Source of the DNA: Pyrocephalus nanus
Taxonomy: Eukaryota; Chordata; Aves; Passeriformes; Tyrannidae
Length of the DNA stretch: 64,000 nucleotides
Assembly (NCBI GenBank): GCA_038380795.1
Contig: CM076266.1
Coordinates: forward strand, 41,624,425 to 41,688,424
Direction: 5' to 3'
Each line of letters starts with the position of its first letter. The stretch's first letter is position 1. This document shows positions 25,561 to 38,821 of this stretch, piece after piece. The notes under the pieces were generated by a model. It worked only from the letters and a program-made list of their open reading frames with translations, had not been told where the DNA came from and searched no databases. Made by a program: the position numbers and the translations under genes.

Positions 25561-28479
25561 CAACACCAAAACAAACCCTCAACTATATTCATGCCAGACT
25601 AAGTGCCATTTTAAGCTCTGAGATTATTGCTTCTTGGGAGATGATTGTGAAAAACACAGGACACAAGTGCAAAACCAATAGCTATTATATGTTATCTACC
25701 TATGCACACTTTCTTACCCAGTAGTGTCTTGACATGCACTTTCTTGCCTTTCCCATCCAGAAGTGTGTACACCACTAAAATTCACTTGGAGTAGGTGATG
25801 CCTTGCAGGACGATGCCTCATTTGATCCATGCTATCTTTTTCATATGCTGTTGTTAATCTTAATTCTTACTGCCTAGCCCCTCTCCCTAAGTGCTGCGTA
25901 TAAAGAATAGCAGGTTGTGTTTCATTATCCTTATGCTCAGCATACTGAAGGAGTTACCTCCAGGGCCAGCAAAAATTTTCTGACCCTATGAAGCCAAGGT
26001 TGCAGCATTCACATGGAAAATGCACATGCAACAACTCTAATTTCTGAGCTCTGCATTTTACTGTAGATAGTACTAATTTAAACAACTTGTCCAAGCCATA
26101 CACTAGATTTTCAATACTAATAAAACTCACTATGACATACTGACATTATGTCTAAGTTTCCCACTCTCAACTTTCAAAAACTGTGATACTTTCTGGAGAG
26201 CCAGTAGAGTAAACAACTTAAAGATTTAAGGACAAGAAACATCATCTACGTGCAGTATATTAATAGTTTCTGAGGCTGCCTTAAGACCATGAGTGACATG
26301 TTACAAGACCAAGGCTCAGTGGAATGGCTGCTAAATCTCACTGAAGCCTACCAGATGCTACTGAGCAAAGGGCTCTGGGGTCCTCTCTGAAAGACAATTC
26401 CTGTCCAAATGAGAACATTCTTGCAGACCTTCTCCTAGGGAAAAACACTTTTTCGCCAGACTGTCAAAAAATTAGATTTCAAAAAATCTCCCACTTTGTT
26501 TCGGGGATGAAATGGAAGCATTTAAAGGGAACACAAGAAAGAGAAACAGCCTCAAACTGTTGAGCAGCTGCAAAGCTGGACACTCCAGTGTCAGCCCCAT
26601 ATGTAACCACAGCCAAAGAGGCTTCTGAACGCTCCAGGAGGTGTCAGTTCTCCTCTATACAACATAAAACTTTCCAATTGACGATTTGCTGTTAATTTCT
26701 GCTAGTTAAATAAGTTTTTTGCAATAAAAAGTTTATATTGGATCCACTGAGAACACCTTCTGAAGCTCTGGAGGAAAGTCCCCTATTGGATCTTTCAAAG
26801 AGGTCAGGCAGAGAGTCATGAAAATCTCATAGGGAGTCATCACAGGATTTAGACACATATTACATAATAAGTTATTTCCTAGGTACTCCACTAGAGCAAA
26901 ACTGGCACACAGGGTTTGATTTAAAGCTTGCCCACTATACTGTGAGGAGTCTCATTAACCTGCAAAGGTCAGGGATGGTCTCACAGCTCACTAGAACATA
27001 CAACAATACAAGCCTTGGGGGAAAAAGCTTTTTTTTTTTCCCCACTGGAAATTTCTTCATGCATCAATAACTAGGTATTTTTATAGAAATTATGAAAAAG
27101 AATCATATATGATATGTCATAATTTATCTTAAGGTCCATGAAGCCTAGAACAGCAGTGTAACAAATTTTTAAGGTAGCAAGAATGATAAAACAGTATTTC
27201 ACACTGTCACTACAGAAGAGATCGATTTTATTCTGTCTAAAAAAAACTCCTGTGGTTCCCAGGAAAGCCATCTGGGCAAAGCTCATTTTATTATAATTTC
27301 CTAATGGAGAATAATATTCACACCTAATTTTGGAGAAAATATAAAATTACAGGGTTTCATTACTACTTAGTGGATTTTGCAGCCATAGAAATATCTGCAT
27401 TAAAGCATAACTATGAAAGAAAATGCTTTCTGATGCTTTTAGGGAAATTTGTCACCAGAATAAGTAATATACCCAAGAGAGTTTACTGAATCTATAACAA
27501 TTCGTTCTCAAGAGAACATGTGCCCTGTTTCCACTGATATTCATACTCGTTATCTCTACATTGTGAAAAAGCATTCCAAGATCAATTTCATCACTAGCTA
27601 ATACTTTAATGATGAGAATATTGCAGTTTTAGTATAAATAAAGTATTTCCATAGATTAAAATATTCAGATATAAATTTTTGCAAAGTTGGGGTACGTGCA
27701 CTTGGTCTGTTTCTTGTGCAGCTAAAACATCTGTTTGGGAAAGACACAGCAACTTAACACCTGCTACTCAAAGCAATGCCCTGAAATTTCCTTAGTTTTC
27801 TCAATCCTTGTTGCAGCACAACAGAGAGTACATTTGATTTTGCCAGAGAGAAACAGACTGTCCTTTATATCTTACAGGTACTCTTCAAATACGAGCATCT
27901 TCCCTAAACTCACCTGTGAGATAGGTAAATATAAATATCACTGTGCACCTGAGGCAGACACTGAGTCACTGAGTCACTTGTTCCAAGGTCTTAGAGGAGG
28001 AAAAACAGTAGGAAAATTGAGGCTCCACTTTTGGCAGTCCTCTTGTAAAAAAGCAGGTGGTTGTGGCCAAGGCAAAGAGTAAAACAGAATATGAGGAATG
28101 CTTTGTTTAATGCCAAAATTAGTGACATGCATGTATGTCATGAATCACCTGTACTGCTTTGAGATTTCATGTTGATAGAAAGTAGGAAAAACAAAAAAGG
28201 TTCTTTTGTAAAACTAGATGTGTACGCCTGGGTGCTTCTACATTCTTCTAACATTCCAAATGTTACTATGCACTGGCATTTATTGTTATTGCATCATTCA
28301 GAGGAACAGAACAACAATGCAATAGATTTAGAGGTGCTTTTGTTTGGGGATTTTTTTTTTCTTTTTAAACAGAAAAATAAACCTTTTATTGTCTCTGGCT
28401 GGAGACACTCACTGGGATAAGTTCTTTCTTTCAGAAACAGCACAAAGAAAGAGACAGTAACTTCTGCTGCAGAACTAAC

Positions 28480-28760
28480 CTAACACGACCCATCTGCCCC
28501 CCTCCTGAGCTCGCCCCCCACTTTGTTCTGACGTTTCTGCCCATTAGCTACTGGCACTCCTTTCCCCCAGCTTCCCAAAAGGACAAAGTTAAGTTTCATA
28601 AACAGCAAAGTGTGCTAATTCAAACAAAACACAGGACAGCAGTTCTTTTCAGGCAGTAAAGTCCTGTCTGCATATTTTAGCTGTTGCATAATTGTTACCT
28701 TTAGCTCATAAACTTCAAGGTCAATTCGAGGTCAAGAGTAGGTGTTTAGCACATGAAACT
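28480..28760. other. Candidate conserved noncoding element
   Basis: Complex, non-repetitive sequence passes from a C-rich part (CCCCCCTCCTGAGCTCGCC) into an AT-rich part with GCATAATTG, CTCATAAACTTCAAGGTCA and GAGGTCAAGAGTAGG (nuclear-receptor-like half sites). No frame is convincing. The assignment is based on texture. Confidence 0.22.
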
Positions 28761-30757
28761 CAGAAATGCTGCTGGAAGAAGCATGCTTTATAAATCACAG
28801 TGTTTTGTTCTCATCTGGGGCTTTTTTGTGTCTATTTTTTTTCTTACTATCTGGTAGGTTTTCATCTGCCTTTATACAGTTACTAATAATAAATATAGTA
28901 ATAAAGTACACTTACACAGTGATTTCAAGCTAAAAGTATAATTGATATATTCGAAATGCAGACAAGCATATTGCTATACTCCAAATCTATCATCCACATC
29001 AAATGTTACAAGTTTGTTTGCTGAAGAGCAAAACCTGAAACAGAGCCACTGAAACAGAGCAGTTTTTGTTCAGAGCTGGTATCAAGCATCTGAAGGAATT
29101 TAGGCAAATTAGAGAACTTCTGTTATACAGATTATTACAAATTGTTCATATTGAAAGCCATGATAAAGTTTACACTCGATTCAGTTAAATACAGTTGAAT
29201 TCATATTGGTCTCACTTTTAGTAGTAACTGCTAGAATATCTTTTCTCCCTTTATGTCATACATATTTTCCTTTGCTTAGGACAGAAGTACACGCTATAAT
29301 GTTAAGCATTATAGGAAAATAATTAGAAGAATACTGTGACAGTGCAAAGGGGTTCACAAACTAAATAATTACTTAAATCTTTGCTGACCTGAACTTTCAA
29401 ACAATGGTAGTTCAGAGTGGTGACTGGTTCTGTGCACTCCCTTTTGCTTCCATGCTCTTGATACACAACATGCAAAAAATAATGTCATCGATTTCCTTCA
29501 ACTGCATTCCAAAGGACTACTTTGCACCCAGGGAATAAAAGGTTATGACAGTAGCTTTTGTATCACTCAGCAAAAGAATCCAGCATTCACAACATGTCTA
29601 AGGAGCACACAGGAGGAGGGAAAAATCATGTACCTAGTGCTCTTAAATTCTTAGTGATATAATGAGAGTATATCAGAATTTATGGCTAAGTAGCACTTAT
29701 ATTTTTTTCCCAGAAGAAAAGCCTTTCATAACCTATTCATTTCTGTGGCACTCAGGCGTTACAAGATCCAAGTCCACTCATAAATGTGGTATCCTGCTGA
29801 AAGTGGTTTGATAACCTTTCAGTTAAAAATAGTTCAATGTCCCGCTGTCTTTTCATAACACAGATCAAAATGCTAAACCACCAGAATTTTTAAAAAGCAA
29901 GCTTTAATGATGGTGCATAAAATTAGTTAATTATTTGATAAAATTGGATCATTTAATGTTAACTAAGTTTTTTTTTTCATCATTTGATTACACAAAGATT
30001 TGGGTTTCAGCACAATAGCGTATGAAGGTCAGTATGGCTACAGGTGAAACTCTATATCCTGTGACAAATCCAATAACTACCAGAGTATTTGGTTCATAGA
30101 AATAAAGCATTTATTAAAATATTTTGCTGATTCGCTAAGGTATATGGAGACATTTTGCTGAGTGCATAGCATGACATTCCCAGAATCAGATATATTTTAT
30201 AGTGAAGTTGTCAACAAATTTGCTCATGGGATAAACTGTTGGCACTAATAAAGCAAAGGGTATATTGAACAGGTTGTGAGGATTTGAGTGCTAAGACTAA
30301 AAAGGGTGGAGAGAAGTAGAAAGATGAAAATGCTTGTTCCCCCTCTACTTCTGCTTATATAGAGAGAAAAAAAGGTGAAAGATATATTTTTTCCATCATT
30401 TGCTGGACTAAACAGAAAATATAAACATTCACAAATAGTAATACCTTCAGTTTTTTAAAAGAAGTAAGGCAATCGAGGAAATGGGTTACTACCACATTCC
30501 AAAAGTGAAACAGATATGATTTGTGGTAGGAAGGTGAACATGTTCAAAGCAGAACACACTCCTCAGAACGTGCTGTGCCAGCATAGCAGGACACACTCAC
30601 AGTCCCCTCCACCATCCAGTGCTGCTGCCTGTTCCCCTCTTTGAAACAGCACTGCCAGTAGCTATGAACTTCAACATGTAAATTGTGAAATATATTTTTG
30701 AGTATTGCAAATAATTTTCAAAACTCAGACTGAAAGAGTAGGAATAAATACTGTATT

Positions 30758-30771
30758 GGGGGGGGGGGGGG
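30758..30771. repeat. Poly-G run (G14)
   Basis: Fourteen consecutive G residues between CTGTATT and AAGAGTAA. No transposon is recognised next to it. Confidence 0.9.
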
Positions 30772-31729
30772 AAGAGTAATTTACAACTCCATGTAAAAGT
30801 TTGCTGTTGCAGTTCTAAAGAAGGCTTGTGGCACCCTCTAGGGGTTGCTACTTGCCCCTTTACAAAACATATTTTTTAGCATACCCTGTAAAATCTTTCT
30901 CTCTGTTATATCCTAGTAAGGGAGAAGAACTATATGATTCTGAAAAGACTAGACATGCCAATAATACATTATACAGTTTTAGGTAGGAGATGCTTTTTTT
31001 GCCCTTGTGTAGAAAAAGTAACAGCTCTAAGAAGCCCTCCTTTTCTTCAACCCAAGCGCAAAAATTCATCGTGCATTTTTTTCTAAATCTTCACTATCTC
31101 CTAGCTGTTTGTGAGAAAATAGTTCAAAGCAAATCAATTATGTACAAATCTTTATAATTACTAATCTCACAATAACCTCAAACTCTGATGCAAACCACCA
31201 CTAATTATTTTTTCTTCAAGTAAAAACGTTAGTCATATTTATGCACATCATCACTTCCAGGTTTTGTTCTTACTATTATTTTAAGTGATATTAAAATACT
31301 TTTATTTACCTATTTTTTAAGCGAAATTATGGCCTATACTTGTATTTGAAACCTATCTAACAGCATCAAACGAATGAATGACTTTGTTGTAAATTCTATT
31401 CTAAAGGCTGTTACGTAGTTACATCTCAGCTGAAGTTTACACACTGCTAACACACAAAGAATAAGCTCCCCACTTCAAATTAAGCCCAACAGTAACATAA
31501 GAAAACACAGCAAGGAAGAGGAGCAGTAAGATTGTTGTTTGTTACAAAACACTTCTGCTCTCTCCACAAAACGCTAAACAAGGTAACAAGGCCTAAAAGT
31601 CTGAGTGCCTCTTCTCTGTACTGTGTTGGTCACCTACATCTTGCATCTAACAGAATGCAGGTCAGACACGGTAACATTGCATCATTAAAAGAAACTCTAG
31701 AGGTGCATTATTAGGACCTTTCAACAGTT

Positions 31730-32308
31730 ACAGTCAGCTCTCTGAAACGTCAGCACTGGCTCACTTCCCTGAAGAGTGAGTGTGTGTGGATCAAGGCTGA
31801 CCCATTTATATGAATCCCTTGTACAGTCCATCAGTTGAGGGGCTCAGCAGGCTTTGCATCAGCTGGGAGGCTAGGAAGTACTTGCAGCAGAAGTTTAATA
31901 CAAAACTGAGCAGAAGCAGCTCCAAACTCAAGCAAGCTAACACATGCAATAAGACTAAAAGCAACTCCAAGGTATCGGTAATTCTGTCCAAATGCATTGC
32001 CCCAGTGTCTGTAATTGGCTCAATTCGAATCTAATCAAAAGTCTGGAATACTGTCCAGGGAAATACAGCCTGACCTCTCAAACCACTGAACAAAGCGAGT
32101 CACGAAGCAGCACGGCAACAACAAAGCCATTGCATGCATGCCCGCTGCACTTAGGGGGATTAGCGGGGGTCAGGCTCCCATGGCCGCACCTGCAAAGCTC
32201 AACACTATGACATTAGCTAATATCCTGCATAAATCATATTCCTTCTGTTTTAAAAGCAAATAAATAGCTGTGCATGTGTCCTTTGACCTTCATCGCTAGG
32301 AAACCTAT
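31730..32308. other. Candidate conserved noncoding element beside the duplicated segment
   Basis: Nearly 600 bp of complex, non-repetitive sequence includes ATTGGCTCAATTCGAATCTA, ATGACATTAGCTAATATCC, TGCATAAATC and CTTTGACCTTCATCGCTAGG. Frames are open on both strands around 31806-32034, which suggests composition rather than coding. It ends exactly where the duplicated segment begins at 32309. A regulatory role is inferred only. Confidence 0.3.
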
Positions 32309-32959
32309 GCAGTTTATCTTTATGGCAATAGATCATGCTCAGCTAACCAATGCTGGCAGGACATCTCTCCACTGTGTTAAGTAGAAATGAAATTCAAAGA
32401 AGGTATAAAGATTTTATTTTTTTTTCTAATCCTTAAGAAGTGGAAGGGACTTTAGGAAGTGTGAAATAAGGAAATTTTTATAAATATAGTAGACCATATC
32501 TATGAACTCTACAGCTAGAACTACAGTACGAAATGCCTCATTGGACATTTATGGTATAATATCAAAAAACTCCAAACCATAAGTTTGATTCAGGAGGCAT
32601 ATGAGCTTTTGATCTTATTTCATAATGCAAGCACAGACTATGAATTTTTGCTTGCCACAGCTTCTATACTCTACTTAACATTTCATTTAAATTCAGGTTC
32701 AGATCCCAGATTCAGTCTACATGAAAACACTAAAAAATCAGTTATTTATTCCTTAGCAGAAACTTTCAAATACCAAATATACAGACATGTTTCCATAATA
32801 AATAGTATTTTAAATAAATTATTAGCACTGTTACTAGAACTATTATTATTTACTGAACCTTAAAGATGGCAATAGTTTCTTAAATAGCTTCTCTCCTTAG
32901 AAGGTATCATTAAGATGTTGAGAAATAGTGTTAATGGGAGAAGTATAGAACAAACACAT
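32309..32959 (+). repeat. Source copy of a 651-bp duplication
   Basis: Every base compared by eye matches 35792-36442 at a constant offset of 3483. The unit starts GCAGTTTATC and ends AACAAACACAT. The neighbouring sequence on each side is unique, with no direct repeat at its ends, so this copy sits in its original context. It is AT-rich; a 92-codon frame at 32585-32863 is repeated in the other copy but shows no sign of being a gene. Confidence 0.95.
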
Positions 32960-35748
32960 CACATGGACATAATCTGTTTTTTTGAACTCTGGTATTACAA
33001 TAGATTCTGTAAATCAGTATCTTGTTAACCATGCATCTAGAAAAAGAGCTTGTTGGGTGGAGTACGGGGACAGGGCTGGTAGAGGGTGTTTTTTTTTCTT
33101 ATTCACTAAACTACACAAAAAAATTTAGTGTATGCATGCAAAATAACTACTCTGATATTCTTCTCTTTTTTATATTGTAGTATACTGTAGAGACATGATG
33201 TAGTGCCCTGCCTAATTGTAGAATCCTTTTATGACATCTAAGAAATTTTAAACAACTTCCAATATCTAAGCCACAAAGGAACTGGAAAAAATCTACTAAT
33301 TTTAATAATCAATTCTATGGATGTGTAATAAACACATGTTCTGATGAAAGTGTGTTTCTTACATAGCCAAAATATTTATGGCAAAATAATATCAATAATA
33401 GAAAATATTTAATACATTATATTAAGTAGCAGAATGAAATTATTTAATAACTAGAAATAAAACTAAACGGCTGCTTTAAAATTTAATTCTAGCTTCCTTT
33501 CAAACTGAAAAAATCTCTATTAAGAAATAAATGTCATTTATCATTTCTACATAATGATGCTGTAAAAACTAGATAAAGCTGGAATATGCTATATAATTAC
33601 CTAAATGAAAGTGCATAAAGTACACTGAATGTAACATTATTATAATTAATTTCTAAACCAATGCGTTTGACTGCCCATACTAACCAATAAGAATTCAGCT
33701 TTCTTGGGAAAATACAGCTGAGATGCAAGACTGAAATAAAGTATATTCAGGTTTCTTTTGTACATGGGATTTAATTTCACTTTGAAGTTTGGTAATCCAC
33801 ACTGTATTCCAGAACTGTCAGTGCTCCCTTGCACAATATTTTAGTTTAGAGGAGCAACAGACAGTGCATGGCTTATAAGAAAGATCCAGATCCTCTTTGC
33901 AAGCAGAACAAAGGAGGAAAGCACAAACCTAAGCATGATACAGAATCCTGGGAGACTGAGTATCAGGAGGTAAAATGACTTGTCTGAGATCAAACTGCAC
34001 TGCAGTATTCTTGGAGATGCAAATGCAACTTTTGGATTTAAACACAAGGCTGTGTTTTTTCTATTTTATTAGATAAATAAACAGTATATGTAAAATGTGA
34101 CCTTTCATTACATCACTAAAACCTACTTTGCTCAGTCAAAATCAACTTAATGTCATAGGCTTTTTTCTTTCTACTTTTCCTTTTTTCCTCTAAATTAGAC
34201 TGAAAGCAAAGACTTGATACAAAAAATCTGCTTTAGCACAATGAAAAGCACAAGAATAGCTGATAACCTGAAAATCTCAAGCTAGCTTCAGGCATGAGTG
34301 AGTTTTAATCAGAATTTGGCAAGTGAAATGTATTTGCAGCAGTCTATATGAATCAGCTCAGATGTTGGTTTTATTGATAAAAATGAAAATTAAAAGAAAA
34401 TAGACATGCAAAAGGTTTTTTAAGGTAATAGTAGTGGGATTGAGTACCGGATTTTTCCCAATATTCTTATTTGAACATAAATCTGACAGAATTCCCTCAC
34501 CACAGTTTTACACAAAGATTTGTGGAAAAACACCCCACAGACAAAGAAAATAAAACAAAAAACCAACAAACAGACAAAACCCAAAACTAAAGCCATTAAA
34601 CACCATCACTATTTCTGGCAGGAGGTTCTTGTTTATAACTTAGTTTGCTAAGTCCATTCTCATATAAGCTAAATTCAGGTAACTGATAAACTAACCTAGA
34701 AGATTAACAGAAAATCTGAGATGACTTCTCATCTCATAAGCACAAATCAATTTTAATTCAGTACTGTTAAGGTATATAGCTTATATGAGCTCACTTGGTT
34801 CAAGACTATGTTTTTGATGGATATGGCCTTCTGTTTGTTCAACTGTAGAAAAGATGAATGCAAGCCAGGTTGACAGTGAAAAAGAGTAGAGAAAACTTCA
34901 TAAACTAAAGATTTCATAATTATGAGACCAGATACAAACTTGAAAAAAGAAATTAAGAAGCATTACAGCTCATGAACTGTGAGATGTAAAGCCAATAAAT
35001 GTTCATCAATATAACAAGAGAACAGAAGGAAGTAAAAAAAAAAAAAAGATTAAACCAAAAACCAAACAAAAAAACACCAGAAAAAAAATCTACAGATTTT
35101 GTACTGCATTTTTTATCTTCAAAATTTAATTAGCTCAAAAAGAATATTTTCATCCCTCTCTGCCACACACACATCTGCGCACTGACATAAATATGTATTT
35201 GGCAAACAAGATGATAAATTTAAACTTTAACAAACAATAACTCCAATGTATTTCACAATTTTTCTAAATAGTAGAGAAACTCATTGGGACTACTTTGAGA
35301 AAAGTGTATCTTCTTCCTGGCCTAACACACAGAAGTACTTTTAATAAAGTCTCCTGTATTTCAGTTACACACCTCCATCATGTAACCACTCTCACTGGTC
35401 AGGACTTGCTGTTTCCTCCCCAGTTCCCAAAGGCTCTGCAGCACTACCACGGACTTGAACCTGAAGAAACTGGGGTTTGTTCTGACCATGTTCTTCGTGC
35501 TTTATTTGACAATACTCAATCGAACAACTAAGGCCAGCAGAGGGACCCATAAGGCAGAAACAGTCATGCAGTTCTGCAGTGGTGAGACATTTCTTTTCAG
35601 AGTAGTTTTGGGATGGTTGTAGAGAGTTTTGTACTGTGTGCCCCCTTCCCAAGGGCTTCCCACAGACTCTGCAGATCCTTGAGCGCACTGCCCAGCACAG
35701 AGAGCTCCTTGTGCCATTTTTCTGAGGAGGGTTGTTTTTATTCCATTC
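32960..35748. other. Noncoding spacer between the duplicate copies
   Basis: AT-rich sequence with an A-rich tract near 35030-35095 and a GC-richer part from about 35390 that leads into the insertion site. No gene or confidently named repeat was recognised. Confidence 0.5.
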
Positions 35749-35795
35749 TTCTCCCCTGCTGCCATTCCCGCTTAATCAGCCAGCCTGGGAAGCAG
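35749..35795 (+). repeat. 47-bp direct repeat, left copy
   Basis: It starts TTCTCCCCTGCTGCC and ends CCTGGGAAGCAG, and is identical to 36442-36488. It brackets the second 651-bp copy as a long target-site duplication would. Its last four bases (GCAG, 35792-35795) are shared with the first four bases of the inserted unit. Confidence 0.95.
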
Positions 35796-36442
35796 TTTAT
35801 CTTTATGGCAATAGATCATGCTCAGCTAACCAATGCTGGCAGGACATCTCTCCACTGTGTTAAGTAGAAATGAAATTCAAAGAAGGTATAAAGATTTTAT
35901 TTTTTTTTCTAATCCTTAAGAAGTGGAAGGGACTTTAGGAAGTGTGAAATAAGGAAATTTTTATAAATATAGTAGACCATATCTATGAACTCTACAGCTA
36001 GAACTACAGTACGAAATGCCTCATTGGACATTTATGGTATAATATCAAAAAACTCCAAACCATAAGTTTGATTCAGGAGGCATATGAGCTTTTGATCTTA
36101 TTTCATAATGCAAGCACAGACTATGAATTTTTGCTTGCCACAGCTTCTATACTCTACTTAACATTTCATTTAAATTCAGGTTCAGATCCCAGATTCAGTC
36201 TACATGAAAACACTAAAAAATCAGTTATTTATTCCTTAGCAGAAACTTTCAAATACCAAATATACAGACATGTTTCCATAATAAATAGTATTTTAAATAA
36301 ATTATTAGCACTGTTACTAGAACTATTATTATTTACTGAACCTTAAAGATGGCAATAGTTTCTTAAATAGCTTCTCTCCTTAGAAGGTATCATTAAGATG
36401 TTGAGAAATAGTGTTAATGGGAGAAGTATAGAACAAACACAT
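35792..36442 (+). repeat. Derived copy of the 651-bp duplication
   Basis: Same orientation and apparently the same sequence as 32309-32959. It interrupts otherwise continuous sequence: removing it together with one 47-bp repeat restores an uninterrupted site. Junctions have 4 bp (GCAG) and 1 bp (T) of microhomology. There is no poly-A, no inverted termini and no transposon signature, so it is a templated insertion and not a mobile element. Confidence 0.92.
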
Positions 36443-36488
36443 TCTCCCCTGCTGCCATTCCCGCTTAATCAGCCAGCCTGGGAAGCAG
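36442..36488 (+). repeat. 47-bp direct repeat, right copy
   Basis: Identical to 35749-35795. The bases beyond both ends differ (C/A on the left, T/G on the right), so the repeat length is well defined. Confidence 0.95.
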
Positions 36489-36737
36489 GGCAACCAAGAA
36501 TAGCTGGAGGGTCAGTTTGCCCTGACAGTTTTGGCAGCAGGACAAAGGACCTGTGCCTCCACAGGCTGTTTGGTAAGAGATGGCAGGTCAATCAGTTGGT
36601 CACTTCCTCTGAACTGTGTCAATTCAAACAGCTTTTGAAAGAATAAAAAAGTTTAACTACTTTTCTCTCCATTGATCACCCTTGCGTTTCTTACCCAGAG
36701 GTCAGTGCAGGAGAGCAGCTGGAGAAGATCAGTCTCA

Positions 36738-37100
36738 CATAGAATCATAGGATATCCTGAGTTGGAAGGGACCCACAAGGATCACTAAGTCCAACTCCTG
36801 GCCCTACATAGGGCCATCCCCAAGAATCCCACCATGTGCCTGAGCGCATTGTCCAAATGCTTCTTGAACCCTGGCAGTCCTGGTGCTGTGACCACTTCCC
36901 TGGGAAGCCTGTTCCAGTGTTTAACCACCATTGGGGTGAAAAACTTTTTTTAATATCCAGACCTAAACCTTCCCTGACACAATTTCAGGCCATTCCTTGA
37001 GTCCTGTCACTGGTCACCAGACAGAAGAGATCAGTGCCTGCTCCTCCTCTTCCCCTCATGAGCAAGTTGTAGACAGTGGCCTTCTCCTGATGCTTTCACA
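36738..37100 (-). mobile_element. CR1 LINE 3' fragment
   Basis: Antisense CR1 reads from its 3' end at the left: AGAATCATAGGATATCC, GAGTTGGAAGGGACCCAC, AAGGATCACTAAGTCCAACTC, GGCCATCCCCAAGAATCCC, CAAATGCTTCTTGAACCCTG, GGGAAGCCTGTTCCAGTG, TCACTGGTCACCAGACAGAAG. The tail type matches the CR1 at 4915-5217 (opposite strand). The 5' end fades out near CCTTCTCCTGATGCTTTC. It is noncoding. Confidence 0.93.
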
Positions 37101-38801
37101 GTAACATCATAGGAGATAAGAAGGTAAAAACACAGCAGAAAGACTCAGTAAGCCCATCAAGCCAAAGCAACAACTGATCAGGTCAAGCCATTACAACATT
37201 ATAAGCAAGAAGAAGCCCTACCTTAATATTCTTTTATTTTATGATAACAAGGGGCAATAATCTGCAGTTCTAGCTACACTATTAGACCTGTCAAATCACT
37301 ATGTCGAATTCAGAGCAAGGCATTAGATAGCATTTGCTGCTTCAGTTCCTATCTTGCACCACTAATGTGACATAATTTTTTAATCTGTGTCAATACTAAC
37401 TGACAACAGCACCCTGCACTGCAATTTACCTGGACATTGAAATTTACCCAAAGCCATGCACAAAGTGCTTCAGAAAGAGGCTCTAAATGTTGGGGTACCT
37501 GGAAGTGAATTCAAAGTAAATTTGCATTTTCAGGCCATGCTAGACAAAACTCTTTAATTTTATGCAAAAGAGAGATAAATGACAAAGAGAGAGCAGCAAT
37601 GACATGCAGCCTACTTTGTGATTTTAACCTGTTGTTACTGACTTGTAATTTGCATAGTGAGTTCTAGCAACTAACCACTTCTGACCAGATCCTTGCTCAA
37701 TGTAAATTGGATAGAGCAAATTTAGACGAGGTATGTGCCATGTGTCTTTGACATAAAACTAAAGAAAGTTCCAGACATCTGTCTCAACAGGATTTTGTTC
37801 AGAAAACACTCCTACATACATAGTTATAAATATACAGAAGGTTGTATATATTTATTCTAGAAACATATATTTGATAAAGATGACCTTCTCTGCAGATTGA
37901 ATTGGAAAAGTTTGTTGGTGGGAACAAGAACCATGGAAATGAAGAAGTGTGCAAAAAGCATTTTGTTTGATCACAGCTTATGTTCAAATAAAAGACTACA
38001 GCAATGAAACAAATTGGAGAAATCTGGCTATTTGCTTTCTTTTTTTCATTTGGATATTTAATAAAATGCAGAAATGTGCCGTCAGAATGTAAAGCAATTT
38101 AACTGTCTGTGGCTGTACTTACACTGCTAACATCAAGTGCCCACATACATATGGCATGGAAATACTGTACAGCCTTTAGTTCCTCGAACACATGGGGCTG
38201 AACTGTCTGAGCTTTCCCTCACTACAGAAGGGAAAGAAAACTGTCCGTATGTGGGGTCGGTTCCAGCCAGGAGATGGCAGTACCAGGCAGAATGATTGCA
38301 GTGGTTCCCTCATTTATTTTAAGTATATGCTCTTATGGTCCTAAGGTCAACATTAACAAAAATATAAAAAAGACTGGGAGGGGAGAGAAGGGGAAAAGCA
38401 TTTTTCAAGGTCACAATATTTACAGTTACACTGACCTAGAAGGTTTGTGTTGCTCATTGTTAATGCAACACTATGAATAGCAGTTAATATTAACACAAGA
38501 GATGACACACTTTATAGTTCCTATAGCAATTCATGACTACTAGATAGCAAGTGTGGCTGTCGTTTTAGCAGTTGCCTTTGTTACATTTAATGCACAAGAA
38601 TTTTTAATTTTTTTTTTTATTTTAAAGAACAGTACAGTCTCTCCCTTTTATCCCTCCTTCATTTCTTCTTTGTTGATAGATCCCTCTAAAGTCTGTCATA
38701 GAACTCTTCAGACTGGTTACACAGTTCTGGGACTCCTCAAGGGGCTGTGCTATCTCTCTTCTGGAGTAAGTAGTGTAAAACTATTCATCTGGCAGTGTCA
38801 C

Positions 38802-38821
38802 CACCATGGCTAACCATGGTG
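38802..38821. repeat. Short perfect hairpin
   Basis: CACCATGG and CCATGGTG pair perfectly around a CTAA loop. The sequence is palindromic but short, and nothing nearby suggests a role. Confidence 0.5.

Larger units (their letters stand above)
23451..30757. other. Noncoding stretch
   Basis: Apart from two poly-A runs and one candidate conserved element (28480-28760) I see no gene, RNA or recognised transposon here. Frames are short and partly cross homopolymers. Confidence 0.45.

Noticed and set aside
32585..32863. 92-codon frame found twice (also at 36068-36346)
   Set aside because: It is duplicated only because the whole 651-bp segment is. Composition is AT-rich, with no splice or domain support.
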